NCBI RefSeq assembly: GCF_947495145.1
Contig: NZ_CANLXP010000001.1
Coordinates: forward strand, 236,172-300,171
DNA length: 64,000 bases
Reading direction: 5' to 3'
Source: an uncultured Arthrobacter sp.
Lineage (GTDB): Bacteria; Actinomycetota; Actinomycetes; Actinomycetales; Micrococcaceae
Part shown: one piece after another, positions 45,510 through 55,143 of the stretch
How the letters are laid out: each line of letters begins with the position of its first letter
Position numbering within the stretch: the stretch's first letter is position 1
Notes under the pieces: model-generated
Seen by the model: the letters and a program-made list of their open reading frames with translations, nothing else
Told to the model about the DNA's origin: nothing
Databases searched by the model: none
Made by a program: the position numbers and the translations under genes

Positions 45510-47696
45510 TTACTGCTGGTCACCGGTCGATGAAGCGGAAGCACCCGCTGCTGCGGGAGTGCCGTCCGGTGCGTTCCGTGTGCCGGCGGCAGCGATCGAA
45601 TCGCGGGCGGCCTCGACAACGGCTTCGGTTGTGATTCCGAACTCGCGGAAGAGGGTCTTGTAATCGGCCGATGCACCGAAATGCTCCAGCGAAACGGACC
45701 TGCCGGCATCGCCGACCAGGTCCCGCCAGCCCTGGGCAATGCCCGCCTCAACTGAGACACGGGCGCGGATGCCCGACGGGAGGACCGATTCGCGGTACGA
45801 CTCATCCTGCTTGTTGAACCATTCAAGGCAGGGCAGGGACACAACCCGGGCCGCGATGCCGTCCTTCTGCAGTTCGGCGCGGGCCTCGACGGCGAGCTGG
45901 AGCTCGGACCCGGTGGCGATGAGGATGACCTCCGGGTCACCGTCGGGTGCGTCCGCAAGTACGTACGCCCCCTTTGCAACACCGTCGGCTGACGCGAAAA
46001 CTTCTCCGTGCGCTTCGCCGTCCCCGCGCTCCCAGGTCGGGATGTTCTGCCGGGTGAGGACGATACCTGCCGGGTTGGAGGTGTTTTCGAGGATGGTGCG
46101 CCAGGCGACGGCGACCTCGTTCGCGTCGCCCGGGCGGACGACGTCGAGCCCTGGGATGGCACGCAGCGACGCCAGCTGCTCGACCGGCTGGTGGGTTGGA
46201 CCGTCCTCACCGAGACCGATGGAGTCGTGGGTCCACACGTAGATTGCGGGGACTCCCATAAGGGCGCCGAGGCGGATTGCGGGCCGCTGGTAGTCGCTGA
46301 AAATCAGGAACGTTCCTGAGAACGCCCGCGTGCTGCTGTGCATCGCGATGCCGTTGACGATGGCGGCCGCGGCGTGCTCGCGGATGCCGAAGTGCAGAAC
46401 CCGGCCGTACGGGTTTCCGGACCATGCATCCGTCTGCTTGCCCACGGGGACAAATGACGGTGATCCCTCGATGGTGGTGTTGTTCGATTCGGCCAGGTCG
46501 GCGGAGCCGCCCCACAGCTCGGGGAGTACTGGACCAATAGCGCTCAGCACCTTGCCCGAGGCGGCACGGGTGGACATGTCCTTGCCGGCCTCGAACGTTG
46601 GCAGGCTTGCTTCCCAGCCCTCAGGAAGCTCCCGGGCCGAGATCCGCTCGAGCAGTGCCGCGCTGTCGGGATTTGCGGCCTTCCATGCGCTGAAGGTGTC
46701 TTCCCAGCTCTCGCGGGCTTCCTGTCCGCGGTCCACGACTTTCCGGGCGTGCGCCAGCACCTCGTCATCGATCTGGAAGTGCTGTTCAGGGTCGAGTCCG
46801 AGAGCGGACTTGAGCGCTGCCACTTCGTCTTTGCCAAGCGCGGATCCGTGGATTTTTCCGGTGTTCTGCTTGGTGGGCGCAGGCCAGCCGATGATGGTGC
46901 GCAGCGAGATGATCGAGGGACGGGACGTCTCGGCCTTCGCCGCCTTGAGTGCGCCGTACAGCTCAGCGACATCCTCGACGTATTCTCCCGTTTTGGTCCA
47001 GTCGACGCGCTGGGTGTGCCAGCCGTAGGCCGCGTACCGTCCGAGGACATCCTCAGTGAAGGCGATGTCGGTGTCGTCCTCGATGGAGATGTGGTTCTCG
47101 TCGTAGATCACGACCAGGTTGCCCAGTTCCTGGTGCCCGGCGAGGGAGGAGGCCTCGGAGGTCACGCCTTCCTGCAGGTCACCGTCAGAGGCGATAACCC
47201 AGATGGTGTGGTCGAACGGGCTCTCGCCCTCCGGTGCTTCGGGGTCAAGCAACCCGCGCATGCGGCGCTGGGCGTAGGCGAAACCGACGGAGGAAGCGAG
47301 TCCCTGCCCAAGCGGTCCTGTGGTGATTTCGACCCCGGCGGTGTGGCGGTACTCGGGGTGGCCGGGAGTCCGCGATTCCCAGGTGCGCAACGCCTTCAGA
47401 TCATCGAGTTCGAGTCCGTAGCCGGAGAGGAAGAGCTGAATGTAGAGGGTGAGCGAAGTGTGCCCGGGAGAGAGCACAAAGCGGTCACGACCGGTCCACT
47501 CGGGGTTGCTCGGATCATGCCGCATGAATTTCTGGAACAGGAGGTAGGCGGCCGGCGCAAGGCTCATTGCCGTACCCGGGTGCCCGTTTCCCACCTTCTC
47601 GACGGCATCCGCCGCGAGTACACGGATTGCGTCTACCGCGCGCTCATCCAGTTCGTTCCAGTCCAGGTCCTGCTTTTCCAGCTGTGGCACGTTCAC
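45510..47696 (-). CDS. tkt: Transketolase
   Basis: A 728-residue thiamine diphosphate enzyme that moves two-carbon units between sugar phosphates. [14 protein letters not shown] is the N-terminal signature; the cofactor motif is [20 protein letters not shown] ending near [25 protein letters not shown] is the pyrimidine-domain block. The GTG start at 47696 has AGAGAGGGG upstream. First gene of the operon tkt-tal-pgi-zwf-opcA-pgl. Confidence 0.97.
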   Translation of the reverse strand: MNVPQLEKQDLDWNELDERAVDAIRVLAADAVEKVGNGHPGTAMSLAPAAYLLFQKFMRHDPSNPEWTGRDRFVLSPGHTSLTLYIQLFLSGYGLELDDLKALRTWESRTPGHPEYRHTAGVEITTGPLGQGLASSVGFAYAQRRMRGLLDPEAPEGESPFDHTIWVIASDGDLQEGVTSEASSLAGHQELGNLVVIYDENHISIEDDTDIAFTEDVLGRYAAYGWHTQRVDWTKTGEYVEDVAELYGALKAAKAETSRPSIISLRTIIGWPAPTKQNTGKIHGSALGKDEVAALKSALGLDPEQHFQIDDEVLAHARKVVDRGQEARESWEDTFSAWKAANPDSAALLERISARELPEGWEASLPTFEAGKDMSTRAASGKVLSAIGPVLPELWGGSADLAESNNTTIEGSPSFVPVGKQTDAWSGNPYGRVLHFGIREHAAAAIVNGIAMHSSTRAFSGTFLIFSDYQRPAIRLGALMGVPAIYVWTHDSIGLGEDGPTHQPVEQLASLRAIPGLDVVRPGDANEVAVAWRTILENTSNPAGIVLTRQNIPTWERGDGEAHGEVFASADGVAKGAYVLADAPDGDPEVILIATGSELQLAVEARAELQKDGIAARVVSLPCLEWFNKQDESYRESVLPSGIRARVSVEAGIAQGWRDLVGDAGRSVSLEHFGASADYKTLFREFGITTEAVVEAARDSIAAAGTRNAPDGTPAAAGASASSTGDQQ

Positions 47697-48118
47697 CGGG
47701 CCCCTCTCTTTACGTCACGGCCAGCGCCGCGGCGCCGAGTGGGACTGCGCCACGGAAGCGAAAATCCCCGCGGCCAGCCGGCCGTTCACCGTTGAAAACT
47801 TGAATACTGCTGCGTTTCGACCAAACCGGATCCTTGTACGCTGGGTTGCGACGACGCTCTCCCAAGGAAAAACTCCCTCAGGAAATGGCGTGCGTCCCGG
47901 CGTACGGGAGTGATCCAGGCGATATATGCCACCTTAGCCCTTTCGGCTCGAGATGCGCGTGGGCCGTCCATTTGTGAAGGGTCACACAAAGACACGAACG
48001 ACGGCGCCGCTGTTCCTCCGCACACCGCTCGCTCCTTTTCTACGAGCTGTAAAACAGAGGGGGCAACCGGGTATGATGGCCATGGACTTTATCCTCACTT
48101 CAGAAGCAGAGCATCCTC
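47697..48118. other. Divergent regulatory region between tkt and ctaB (422 bp)
   Basis: No gene is seen. The tkt side has minus-strand -10-like TAAGGT (47931-47936) and TATATC (47921-47926), which would give a leader of over 200 nt. The ctaB side has TATGAT (48072-48077), 41 bp before its GTG. A Rex-like inverted repeat lies at 47972-47989. An ACTCCC/GGGAGT pair flanks 47870-47910 weakly. Base composition is slightly less GC than the genes. Confidence 0.6.
47972..47989. promoter_or_regulatory. Rex-like redox operator upstream of ctaB
   Basis: TTGTGAAGGGTCACACAA fits the Rex consensus TTGTGAA-N4-TTCACAA at 12 of 14 arm positions (left arm perfect, two mismatches in the right). Rex senses NADH/NAD and controls respiratory and heme genes in Streptomyces. 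It lies 130 bp before ctaB and 276 bp before tkt. Confidence 0.45.
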
Positions 48119-49069
48119 GTGAATTTCGACCAGGTGGCAGTTGCGCCCAGCGTGCAACAGGCAGGCAGTGGCGTGTCCCGCAAGCTCCGCGCGTACCTTG
48201 CGCTGACCAAACCCCGGGTCATCGAACTGCTGCTCGTGACAACTCTTCCCACCATGATTTTTGCGCAGGGCGGATTCCCGTCTCTGGGTCTGGTCATCGC
48301 CACCATGGTCGGCGGAGCATTTGCCGCCGGAAGCGCCGGCGCCTTCAACTGCTACCTGGACCGGGACATTGACAAGGTCATGAACCGCACGGTGAACAGG
48401 CCGCTCGTTACGGGTGAAGTGACGCCTCGGGAAGCCCTCATCTTTGCCTGGGCACTCGGCGCGGCAGCGGTAGCCATCCTGTGGTTGGGAACCAATGCCC
48501 TCGCCGCGTGGCTGGGAGTCGCTGCCATCTTCTTCTACGTGGTCATCTACACGCTTATCCTGAAGCGCCGGACGGCTCAGAACATCGTCTGGGGCGGTGC
48601 AGCGGGCTGCATGCCCGTACTCATCGCCTGGGCCGCGGTAACCGGCTCAGTCGAGTGGCCGGCAATCGTTCTCTTCCTGGTGATTTTCCTGTGGACACCG
48701 CCTCACTACTGGCCGCTGTCCATGAAATACAGCGATGACTATAACGCAGCGAATGTTCCCATGCTCGGTGCAATTGCGGGCGCCGGCGTAGTCTCCGTCC
48801 AGGTCGTTCTGTATGCCTGGGCGACCGTGATCTGTTCGCTCCTGCTCGTCCCGGTCGGCGGAGCCGGTTGGGTTTACGCGGCCGCAGCACTCCTCAGCGG
48901 CGGATGGTTCATCCTGGAATCCCACAAACTGCACGCCGCTGCCCGTGCCGGCACTGTGACAGGCAAGGGGGCCATGAAGGTCTTCCATGGATCGATCAGC
49001 TACCTGACCGTGCTGTTCCTCGCTCTCGCCGTTGACCCGTTCGTGGGCGCGGCCATCTTTGCAGGCTGA
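48119..49069 (+). CDS. ctaB: Protoheme IX farnesyltransferase (heme O synthase)
   Basis: A 316-residue UbiA-family prenyltransferase with about nine membrane helices that attaches a farnesyl chain to heme B for cytochrome aa3 oxidase. The first Asp-rich motif is [15 protein letters not shown], with the neighbouring RPLVTGEV; the second lies in [17 protein letters not shown]. The GTG start at 48119 begins [10 protein letters not shown]. ctaA, the next enzyme, lies 1 kb downstream on the other strand. Confidence 0.96.
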   Translation: MNFDQVAVAPSVQQAGSGVSRKLRAYLALTKPRVIELLLVTTLPTMIFAQGGFPSLGLVIATMVGGAFAAGSAGAFNCYLDRDIDKVMNRTVNRPLVTGEVTPREALIFAWALGAAAVAILWLGTNALAAWLGVAAIFFYVVIYTLILKRRTAQNIVWGGAAGCMPVLIAWAAVTGSVEWPAIVLFLVIFLWTPPHYWPLSMKYSDDYNAANVPMLGAIAGAGVVSVQVVLYAWATVICSLLLVPVGGAGWVYAAAALLSGGWFILESHKLHAAARAGTVTGKGAMKVFHGSISYLTVLFLALAVDPFVGAAIFAG

Positions 49070-49087
49070 CAAGCAGCACTTCCCGCC

Positions 49088-49093
49088 TAGGAT
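49088..49093 (+). promoter_or_regulatory. -10 box of the DapA-family gene (leaderless)
   Basis: TAGGAT, 6 nt, then the ATG at 49100; same layout as uvrC. Confidence 0.55.
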
Positions 49094-49099
49094 GGTGGA

Positions 49100-50005
49100 A
49101 TGGTTTTCACCGGAGTCGTTGCCTACCCCCTGACCCCTTTCGCTGATGATGGAGGAGTCAACGCAGCGGAGCTTGCATTGCTGGTCGATCGTCTGGCGCT
49201 GTCCGGGGTTGACTCAGTCACTGTTCTGGGCTCATCCGGCAGCTTTGCCTATCTCGATGCGGACGAACGGAAGCAGGTGCTCGCCTGCGCCGTCGAGGCT
49301 GCTGCCGGGCGATTACCGGTTGCGGTGGGCATCAGCGCCGTCGCTACACGCGAGGTGGTTTCGGGGGCCCGCGTAGCCGAACGGATGGGCGCTGACGGCG
49401 TGGTTCTGTCGCCGGTGTCTTACCTGCCCCTGACGGATGAGGAGCTTATAGCCCTGGTGGAAGAGGTTGCCTCCGCAACCACGCTGCCCATCTGCCTCTA
49501 CAACAATCCATCGACCACGCAGTTCTCCATTGACGTGGAGCTCGTGGGCCGCCTGGCGCATGTGCCGACGCTTGCTGCCTTCAAGGACACTGCCACCACT
49601 CCCGCCGAATTCACTGAACGCGCTGTGCGGCTCCGCAGTGTCCTCGAACGCCCGATCAGCCATGGAGCAAGTGGGGATCCGCTCATCGCTACCGGAGAGG
49701 TTGCGGCGGATGCCTGGCACACGGGCCTTGCCGCTCTGCTTCCGGCCAGTTATCTGGCCTTCAGGGCGGCGGTGTTGGACGGCGACGCCGAGCGGATTGC
49801 CGCGGAGCGGTCCCGGTTGGTGCCTGTGGTCCAGCTGGTGAACCGGCTTCGCAAACTCAGTGGCCTGCACGCTCTGGGCAGGGCGTGCGGGGTGGACGCG
49901 GGAGATCCCCGCCGCCCGCTGCTCCCGATCGCCGGTAGCGACCAGCGGGAACTGGCACGGCTCGCCGAGGCCTTCGACGGCGCCGAGGACAGCGTTTCGC
50001 GCTGA
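49100..50005 (+). CDS. DapA/N-acetylneuraminate lyase superfamily aldolase
   Basis: A 301-residue TIM-barrel lyase. The Schiff-base lysine K162 is in LAAFKDTA and the catalytic tyrosine Y134 in ICLYNNP. The substrate-carboxylate loop is GSSGSF (44-49) rather than the GTTGE of true dihydrodipicolinate synthases, so it is probably a different keto-acid aldolase or dehydratase. It lies alone between ctaB and ctaA and ends 3 bp from the ctaA stop. The substrate is not known. Confidence 0.85.
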   Translation: MVFTGVVAYPLTPFADDGGVNAAELALLVDRLALSGVDSVTVLGSSGSFAYLDADERKQVLACAVEAAAGRLPVAVGISAVATREVVSGARVAERMGADGVVLSPVSYLPLTDEELIALVEEVASATTLPICLYNNPSTTQFSIDVELVGRLAHVPTLAAFKDTATTPAEFTERAVRLRSVLERPISHGASGDPLIATGEVAADAWHTGLAALLPASYLAFRAAVLDGDAERIAAERSRLVPVVQLVNRLRKLSGLHALGRACGVDAGDPRRPLLPIAGSDQRELARLAEAFDGAEDSVSR

Positions 50006-50008
50006 AGC

Positions 50009-50965
50009 TTACTTCCCGCTCGTCCTCGTCACGGAATCGACCCTCCGCCGCGTGAACCCGACGTAAAGCGCATGCGCCATCGCCGCAGTGAGCACGGAGG
50101 CGCCCAGCATGTGCAGCGCAACCAGAGCCACGGGGAGGTGGAGGAAGTGTTGGAGGTAGCCGATCGCGCCCTGGGCGAAGACAACGACAGTGAGCATGAC
50201 CAGCGCGCCGCGCAGCCGCTGCGCAACGTTCAGGCGATAGGCGGCAACCACCAGGACCAGTACCGTCAGCACGAGCAGGTATACCGGCGCTGCATGGATA
50301 CGGGTCATCAGGTCCGGATTGAGATTGTTCCGTGCCGCGCCCGCGTCTCCCGCATGCGGGCCGGACCCGGTGACGACGACGCCGAGCAGCACCGCGATTG
50401 TCACCAGCACTGCGGCAATGACAAGCAGCTGCCGGAGGATGCGCGCTGCACGCGGTTGGGTTTCGGCAGCGGCTTCCGCGGCGGAGAGCCGCGTCCGGTT
50501 CACCAGCACTGTCGCCACCGCGATGAGAATCATCGAGATGATGAAGTGCCAGCCGACCACCCAGGGATTGAGCTGGGTCAGGACGGTGATCCCGCCCACC
50601 ACCGCCTGCGCCGGTATGCCTGCGAGGAGGACGACGGCGGGTACAAAGAGATCGCGGCGTGTCTTCCGCATGTTCCAGAGCGAAACCAGCATGGCAACAG
50701 CTATCGCGGTGAGCACGAACGTGAGAAGACGGTTGCCGAACTCGATCACGCCATGAATGCCCATCTCCGCTGTGGTGACCATGGAGTCGGCGGTGCATCG
50801 GGGCCACTCGGGGCAGCCGAGACCTGACGCGGTCAGGCGCACTGCCCCGCCGGTGACGACGATGAGGATCTGGGAGATGAGCGAGGCAAGGGCGAGCATG
50901 CGGACTGACGGTGTTACCGTCCGGGGCAGGCGATCGGCCATGCGAATGGGGGAGAGCTGAGTCAT
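50009..50965 (-). CDS. ctaA: Heme A synthase
   Basis: A 318-residue CtaA/Cox15 protein with eight predicted membrane helices, which oxidises heme O to heme A. The extracellular cysteine pair C51 and C57 (GLGCPEWPRC) and the heme-ligand histidines in HGVIEFGNRL, VGWHFI, RIHAAPVY and VALHMLGA are present. The ATG at 50965 lies 4 bp after the ABC permease stop, so it is the third gene of that operon. Confidence 0.95.
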   Translation of the reverse strand: MTQLSPIRMADRLPRTVTPSVRMLALASLISQILIVVTGGAVRLTASGLGCPEWPRCTADSMVTTAEMGIHGVIEFGNRLLTFVLTAIAVAMLVSLWNMRKTRRDLFVPAVVLLAGIPAQAVVGGITVLTQLNPWVVGWHFIISMILIAVATVLVNRTRLSAAEAAAETQPRAARILRQLLVIAAVLVTIAVLLGVVVTGSGPHAGDAGAARNNLNPDLMTRIHAAPVYLLVLTVLVLVVAAYRLNVAQRLRGALVMLTVVVFAQGAIGYLQHFLHLPVALVALHMLGASVLTAAMAHALYVGFTRRRVDSVTRTSGK

Positions 50966-50969
50966 GTTC

Positions 50970-51710
50970 CTAACTCCATTTGAACCAGCGGACGGCGGCC
51001 ACTCCTACGACGGCGGCCCAGCCGCAGAGCAGCGCGAAGGACGGGAGATCGAATGCGCCCGAGGTCAGGGCCGCGCGCAGCCCGTCTCCGAGCGCAGCGG
51101 ACGGCAACAGCGCAATGATGGGCTGGATGGCTTCCGGGAGGCTGCTGCGGGGAATGATTATGCCTCCGACTGCGGCAAGGAGCACCCATACCAGGTTCGT
51201 TACCGCGAGGGTGGCTTCCGGCCGGAGGGTGCCGGCGATAAGCAGGCCCAGGGCAGTAAACGCTGCGATTCCCGGGACCAGCATCGCAAGCGCTGGAACA
51301 AGCCCGCCGAGCGGAAGCTGCCACCCGAAGAGGATCGCCGTCGTGCAGATGACCGTGACCTGGATACCAAGCACCGCACCAACAGCGAGAACCTTGCCGA
51401 GGATGAGTCCGCTACGCCCAAGCGGCGTGGTGGAGAGGAACCGAAGCACGCCGTACCGGCGGTCGAATCCTGTGGCGATGCCTTGCCCGGTGAAGGCTGT
51501 GGAGAGTACACACAGCGCAATCACACCGGGGGTTCCAGCTTCAAGCCGCGGCACTTCGAGGACATCGAAGAAGGGTGTGAAAGCGATCGCGGTGAGGGCA
51601 AGAAGCGGCAGCACAATGGCAAGGACAAGCTGTTCGCCGTTGCGGAGCATGGCAACGGTCTCATACCTGCCGTGCTGCAGGACACGCACGGGCAGAGGGG
51701 ATGCGGTCAT
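50970..51710 (-). CDS. ABC-2 type transporter permease
   Basis: A 246-residue membrane protein with about six hydrophobic segments in the ABC-2 export pattern (RYGVLRFLSTTPLGRSGLILGKVLAV is the coupling/cytosolic block). The ATG at 51710 overlaps the ATPase stop (ATGA). The pair sits next to ctaA and sufR, as in other actinobacteria, so a link to heme A or oxidase maturation is possible, but the substrate is unknown. Confidence 0.9.
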   Translation of the reverse strand: MTASPLPVRVLQHGRYETVAMLRNGEQLVLAIVLPLLALTAIAFTPFFDVLEVPRLEAGTPGVIALCVLSTAFTGQGIATGFDRRYGVLRFLSTTPLGRSGLILGKVLAVGAVLGIQVTVICTTAILFGWQLPLGGLVPALAMLVPGIAAFTALGLLIAGTLRPEATLAVTNLVWVLLAAVGGIIIPRSSLPEAIQPIIALLPSAALGDGLRAALTSGAFDLPSFALLCGWAAVVGVAAVRWFKWS

Positions 51711-52654
51711 CGGATGCCCCGTCCGGAAATGTCAAGGAAAACGTCCTCGAGTGAGCGGGAAGTCAGGGAAAGCGAAGCCGGCAGAACTCCCTCTTCCTCC
51801 CACCAGGCCGCGAGGACGGCGAGGTCTTTCGGTGTGAGCGCACCGCTGACCCCGTAGTGTCCGGGCGATCTTTCGGTCAATTGGAGATGTGGAACACGCG
51901 CGAATGGCAGGGTAAGGCCCGCCCGCGCCTCAAACTGAAGCTCCCGTGTCGCGTCCGCGGCGTGAGCAGTGAGTTCCGGAACGGTGCCCTGCCTGACCGT
52001 CCGGCCCTGGTCAAGGATGTATACGTAGTCGGCGAGCTTCTGGGCGTCGTCGAGGAGGTGGGTGGTCAGGATGATTGCCATTCCCTCGGTACGGAGCTCA
52101 CTGATCAGCTCGAAAACGATGTTCCGGGACTGCGGGTCGAGCCCTGCGCTTGGTTCATCGAGAAAGAGTACTTCCGGATCCCCCACGAGGGCGCAGGCCA
52201 GAGCCAGACGCTGCTTCTGCCCGCCGGAAAGCCGCCTCACCGAGGTCCGGGCGAACGAGTCGATTCCGAGCCTGCCGGCCAGGTCGTCCACCTTCAGGGG
52301 CGACGCGAACATGCCTGCGACATGCCTCAGCAGGGGTACGGGGCGGACTGCCGGCGGCAATCCGCCCTCCTGCAGCATGATCCCGACGCGGCTGCGCAAG
52401 TCGGCGCCGGCCCGCCACGGGTCCTCTCCGAGGAGGCGGACGCTGCCCGCGCTGGCCTTTTGGAGGCCTTGCGCGCATTCAAGCGTAGTGGTCTTGCCTG
52501 CTCCATTCGCGCCCAGCAGCGCGGTGACCTGTCCTTTTTCAGCGCAGAGGCTGACGCCGTCGAGCACACGGATCTTCTTGCCGTCAAGGGAGGAGACCGG
52601 GCCGAAGTCCTTGACGAGCCCGCTCACTTCGACGGCGGGAGAGGAGGAACGCAC
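51707..52654 (-). CDS. ABC transporter ATP-binding protein
   Basis: A 315-residue ATPase of the CcmA/drug-exporter type. Walker A GANGAGKTT, Q-loop MLQEGG, signature RRLSGGQKQRLALA, Walker B VLFLDEPSAGLD and the H-loop TTHLLDDAQ are all present; a C-terminal domain of about 80 residues follows. The GTG at 52654 lies 6 nt after a TAGAAT box, which overlaps a CTACGT-c-ACGTAG palindrome. Confidence 0.92.
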   Translation of the reverse strand: MRSSSPAVEVSGLVKDFGPVSSLDGKKIRVLDGVSLCAEKGQVTALLGANGAGKTTTLECAQGLQKASAGSVRLLGEDPWRAGADLRSRVGIMLQEGGLPPAVRPVPLLRHVAGMFASPLKVDDLAGRLGIDSFARTSVRRLSGGQKQRLALACALVGDPEVLFLDEPSAGLDPQSRNIVFELISELRTEGMAIILTTHLLDDAQKLADYVYILDQGRTVRQGTVPELTAHAADATRELQFEARAGLTLPFARVPHLQLTERSPGHYGVSGALTPKDLAVLAAWWEEEGVLPASLSLTSRSLEDVFLDISGRGIR

Positions 52655-52660
52655 CGCATA

Positions 52661-52676
52661 ATTCTACGTCACGTAG
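52661..52676 (-). promoter_or_regulatory. -10 box and palindrome upstream of the ABC operon
   Basis: TAGAAT (52666-52661, minus) is 6 nt before the GTG. CTACGT-C-ACGTAG (52664-52676) is a perfect 13-bp palindrome overlapping it, a candidate operator. Confidence 0.45.
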
Positions 52677-52754
52677 TAACTGCTTCGCCTACCTCTCCCC
52701 GGCACCCTGGTAGGTAGCCTCGCCTTACTGGAGGCGGGTAGCGATCTGGAATAC

Positions 52755-52781
52755 ATTAGGACACGGTTATGTTGTCTTAAT
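52755..52781. promoter_or_regulatory. Inverted repeat in the sufR promoter (candidate SufR operator)
   Basis: ATTAGGACA (52755-52763), 9 nt, TGTCTTAAT (52773-52781); arms match at 8 of 9. It ends 51 bp before sufR and encloses TATGTT, a -10-like hexamer. SufR is autoregulatory in other bacteria, so self-binding is the natural guess. Confidence 0.5.
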
Positions 52782-52831
52782 TGGTTGGGTCATTCCGGCC
52801 TGTTCCCAGCGCACCTTGAGGAGGCCAGGCA

Positions 52832-53668
52832 TTGTCACATTCAGTCGCGTCCGGCCACGCCAGGGTAAGCAGCGGGTTCGAAGGAACTGACGATGCGGAT
52901 TCGCGCCGCGCGGTTGACGAGCGGACGAGAGACAAGGTCCTTTCCGCTGTGCTTGAGCATGGTCCCGTGAGCGCGGCTGAACTGGGTGACCGGCTGGGTT
53001 ACACCTCCGCGGCCGTCCGCCGCCACCTCGACGCGTTGTCGCGTGATGGTCTGATCGAGGTCAAAGTAGTGGGCAGCCGATCGCCGGGCGCCGGACGTCC
53101 GGCTCGCCGCTACGTTCTCAGTCAGCGCGGCCAGACCCGGCTCGGCAACGATTACCTGCATATAGCGCAGGCAGCGCTGGGCCAGCTTGGCGATCTGGCG
53201 GGGCCCGACGCCGTCCGTCAGTTTGCGGCCGGCAGGTTCGCCGACATGGAGGAGCGGTACCGCCCCATCATCGAGTCAGCCGGCGAGCGTCTTGAGGACA
53301 AGGCCGCAGCGCTGGCCGAGGCACTGAGCACTGACGGCTTCGTCGGCTCCACCCGGGAGATCGGCCGGAATGCACCGAACGCGTCCATGCTGAGCGTCCA
53401 ACTCTGTCAGGGCCACTGCCCCATCCAGGAGCTCGCAGCCAGCTTCCCGGACTTCTGCGAGCAGGAGACTGAAGTGTTCGCCCGTCTACTCGGCGTCGAC
53501 GTCCGCAGGCTCTCCACATTGGCAGGAGGCGGTCACGTCTGCACTACACACATACCGATAGGCCGGGTGGCGCGCTCCGGAACCGGCAGTGAACTATCCG
53601 ACAGCCGCACTCCGGCACTGCACACCTACGCAACAAACGTCCCCAAACATCAGCAAGGAAGGCCGTGA
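52832..53668 (+). CDS. sufR: Fe-S cluster-binding repressor SufR
   Basis: A 278-residue regulator with an N-terminal winged helix (about 30-95; [21 protein letters not shown]) and a C-terminal cluster-binding region with C192, C196, C209 and C237, enough for a [4Fe-4S] cluster. It should repress the suf operon when clusters are plentiful. The start is TTG at 52832 with a strong GAGGAGG 7 nt upstream, an unusual start that will limit its level. It overlaps sufB at the stop/start. Confidence 0.93.
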   Translation: MSHSVASGHARVSSGFEGTDDADSRRAVDERTRDKVLSAVLEHGPVSAAELGDRLGYTSAAVRRHLDALSRDGLIEVKVVGSRSPGAGRPARRYVLSQRGQTRLGNDYLHIAQAALGQLGDLAGPDAVRQFAAGRFADMEERYRPIIESAGERLEDKAAALAEALSTDGFVGSTREIGRNAPNASMLSVQLCQGHCPIQELAASFPDFCEQETEVFARLLGVDVRRLSTLAGGGHVCTTHIPIGRVARSGTGSELSDSRTPALHTYATNVPKHQQGRP

Positions 53669-55143
53669 TGACGGATCAGACAGATCAGAAGGCATTGGTT
53701 CCCGACGCCGTGCCCGCTTCAGTGGTCAGCGACATCCTCGAGAGGAACCCGGAGCTTCAGGGCATCGGAACCTACGAGTACGGCTGGGCCGACAAGAACG
53801 ACGTCGGCGCAAACGCCCGGCGCGGTCTAAATGAGGATGTCGTTCGTGACATCTCCGCCAAGAAGGGCGAGCCCGAATGGATGCTCGACATGCGGCTCAA
53901 GGGTCTGAAGTACTTCGACCGCAAGCCGATGCCGACGTGGGGTGCTGACCTGTCGGGTATTGACTTCGACAACATCAAGTACTTCGTCCGTTCCACCGAG
54001 AAGCAGGCAACCAGCTGGGAAGAGCTGCCCGAGGACATCAAGAACACGTACGAGAAGCTCGGCATCCCCGAAGCTGAGCGCAACCGTCTGGTTGCGGGCG
54101 TCGCGGCGCAGTACGAGTCCGAGGTCGTGTACCACCAGATCAATGAGGAACTCGAGCGCCAGGGTGTCATCTTCATGGACACTGACACTGCCCTGCGCGA
54201 GCACCCGGAGTTCTTCGAGGAGTACTTCGGCTCTGTGATACCGGTGGGCGACAACAAATTCGGTTCGCTGAACACCGCGGTATGGTCCGGTGGATCTTTT
54301 GTCTACGTACCGCCGGGCGTCCACGTGGAGATTCCGCTGCAGGCCTACTTCCGGATCAACACCGAGAACATGGGCCAGTTCGAGCGCACGTTGATCATCG
54401 CGGACGAGGGCTCCTACGTTCACTACATCGAGGGTTGCACCGCGCCCATCTACACGTCGGACTCGCTGCACTCTGCCGTGGTCGAGATCGTTGTGAAGAA
54501 GAACGCGCGCGTTCGCTACACGACCATCCAGAACTGGTCCAATAACGTCTACAACCTCGTGACCAAGCGTGCCATTGCGCATGAGGGCGCCACCATGGAG
54601 TGGATCGACGGCAACATCGGTTCGAAGGTCACCATGAAGTACCCGGCCGTCTACCTGGTCGGCGAGCACGCCAAGGGCGAGACACTCTCGATCGCGTTCG
54701 CGGGCGAGGGCCAGCACCAGGACACCGGGTCGAAAATGGTCCACATTGCGCCGAACACCAAGTCGTCGATCATCTCCAAGTCGGTTGCCCGAGGAGGCGG
54801 ACGAGCCGCTTACCGTGGGCTCGTTCAGGTCCGTGAGGGTGCATCGCACTCGGCGAATACCGTCCGTTGCGATGCCCTGCTGGTGGACACTATCTCCCGG
54901 TCAGATACGTACCCCTATGTGGACATCCGGGAAGACGACGTCACAATGGGTCACGAGGCTACGGTTTCGCGTGTCAGTGAAGAGCAGCTGTTCTACCTGA
55001 TGTCCCGAGGAATGCCCGAAGATGAGGCAATGGCGATGATCGTGCGCGGATTCATCGAGCCGATTGCCCGGGAGCTCCCAATGGAGTACGCCCTCGAACT
55101 GAACCGCTTGATCGAACTCCAGATGGAAGGAGCCGTAGGCTAA
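53668..55143 (+). CDS. sufB: Fe-S cluster assembly scaffold SufB
   Basis: A 491-residue scaffold of the SufBCD complex, on which clusters are built. It carries the beta-helix core with family blocks [31 protein letters not shown] (candidate sulfur-acceptor cysteine) and [12 protein letters not shown], and ends in the helical region [15 protein letters not shown] that binds SufC. The ATG at 53668 overlaps the sufR stop by 1 nt and follows AAGGAAGG; GTG 53665 is an alternative. Confidence 0.97.
   Translation: MTDQTDQKALVPDAVPASVVSDILERNPELQGIGTYEYGWADKNDVGANARRGLNEDVVRDISAKKGEPEWMLDMRLKGLKYFDRKPMPTWGADLSGIDFDNIKYFVRSTEKQATSWEELPEDIKNTYEKLGIPEAERNRLVAGVAAQYESEVVYHQINEELERQGVIFMDTDTALREHPEFFEEYFGSVIPVGDNKFGSLNTAVWSGGSFVYVPPGVHVEIPLQAYFRINTENMGQFERTLIIADEGSYVHYIEGCTAPIYTSDSLHSAVVEIVVKKNARVRYTTIQNWSNNVYNLVTKRAIAHEGATMEWIDGNIGSKVTMKYPAVYLVGEHAKGETLSIAFAGEGQHQDTGSKMVHIAPNTKSSIISKSVARGGGRAAYRGLVQVREGASHSANTVRCDALLVDTISRSDTYPYVDIREDDVTMGHEATVSRVSEEQLFYLMSRGMPEDEAMAMIVRGFIEPIARELPMEYALELNRLIELQMEGAVG

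Noticed and set aside
47974-47987. TGTGA-N4-TCACA as a CRP/GlxR site
   Set aside because: CRP-type sites need a 6-nt spacer; the Rex alignment explains more bases.
48082-48372. Out-of-frame ORF starting just before ctaB and overlapping it
   Set aside because: Composition is unlike a protein and it lies mostly inside ctaB; ctaB has the real start at 48119.
52711-52729. TAGGTAGCCT region as an IdeR/DtxR iron box before sufR
   Set aside because: Only about 8 of 19 bases match the consensus.
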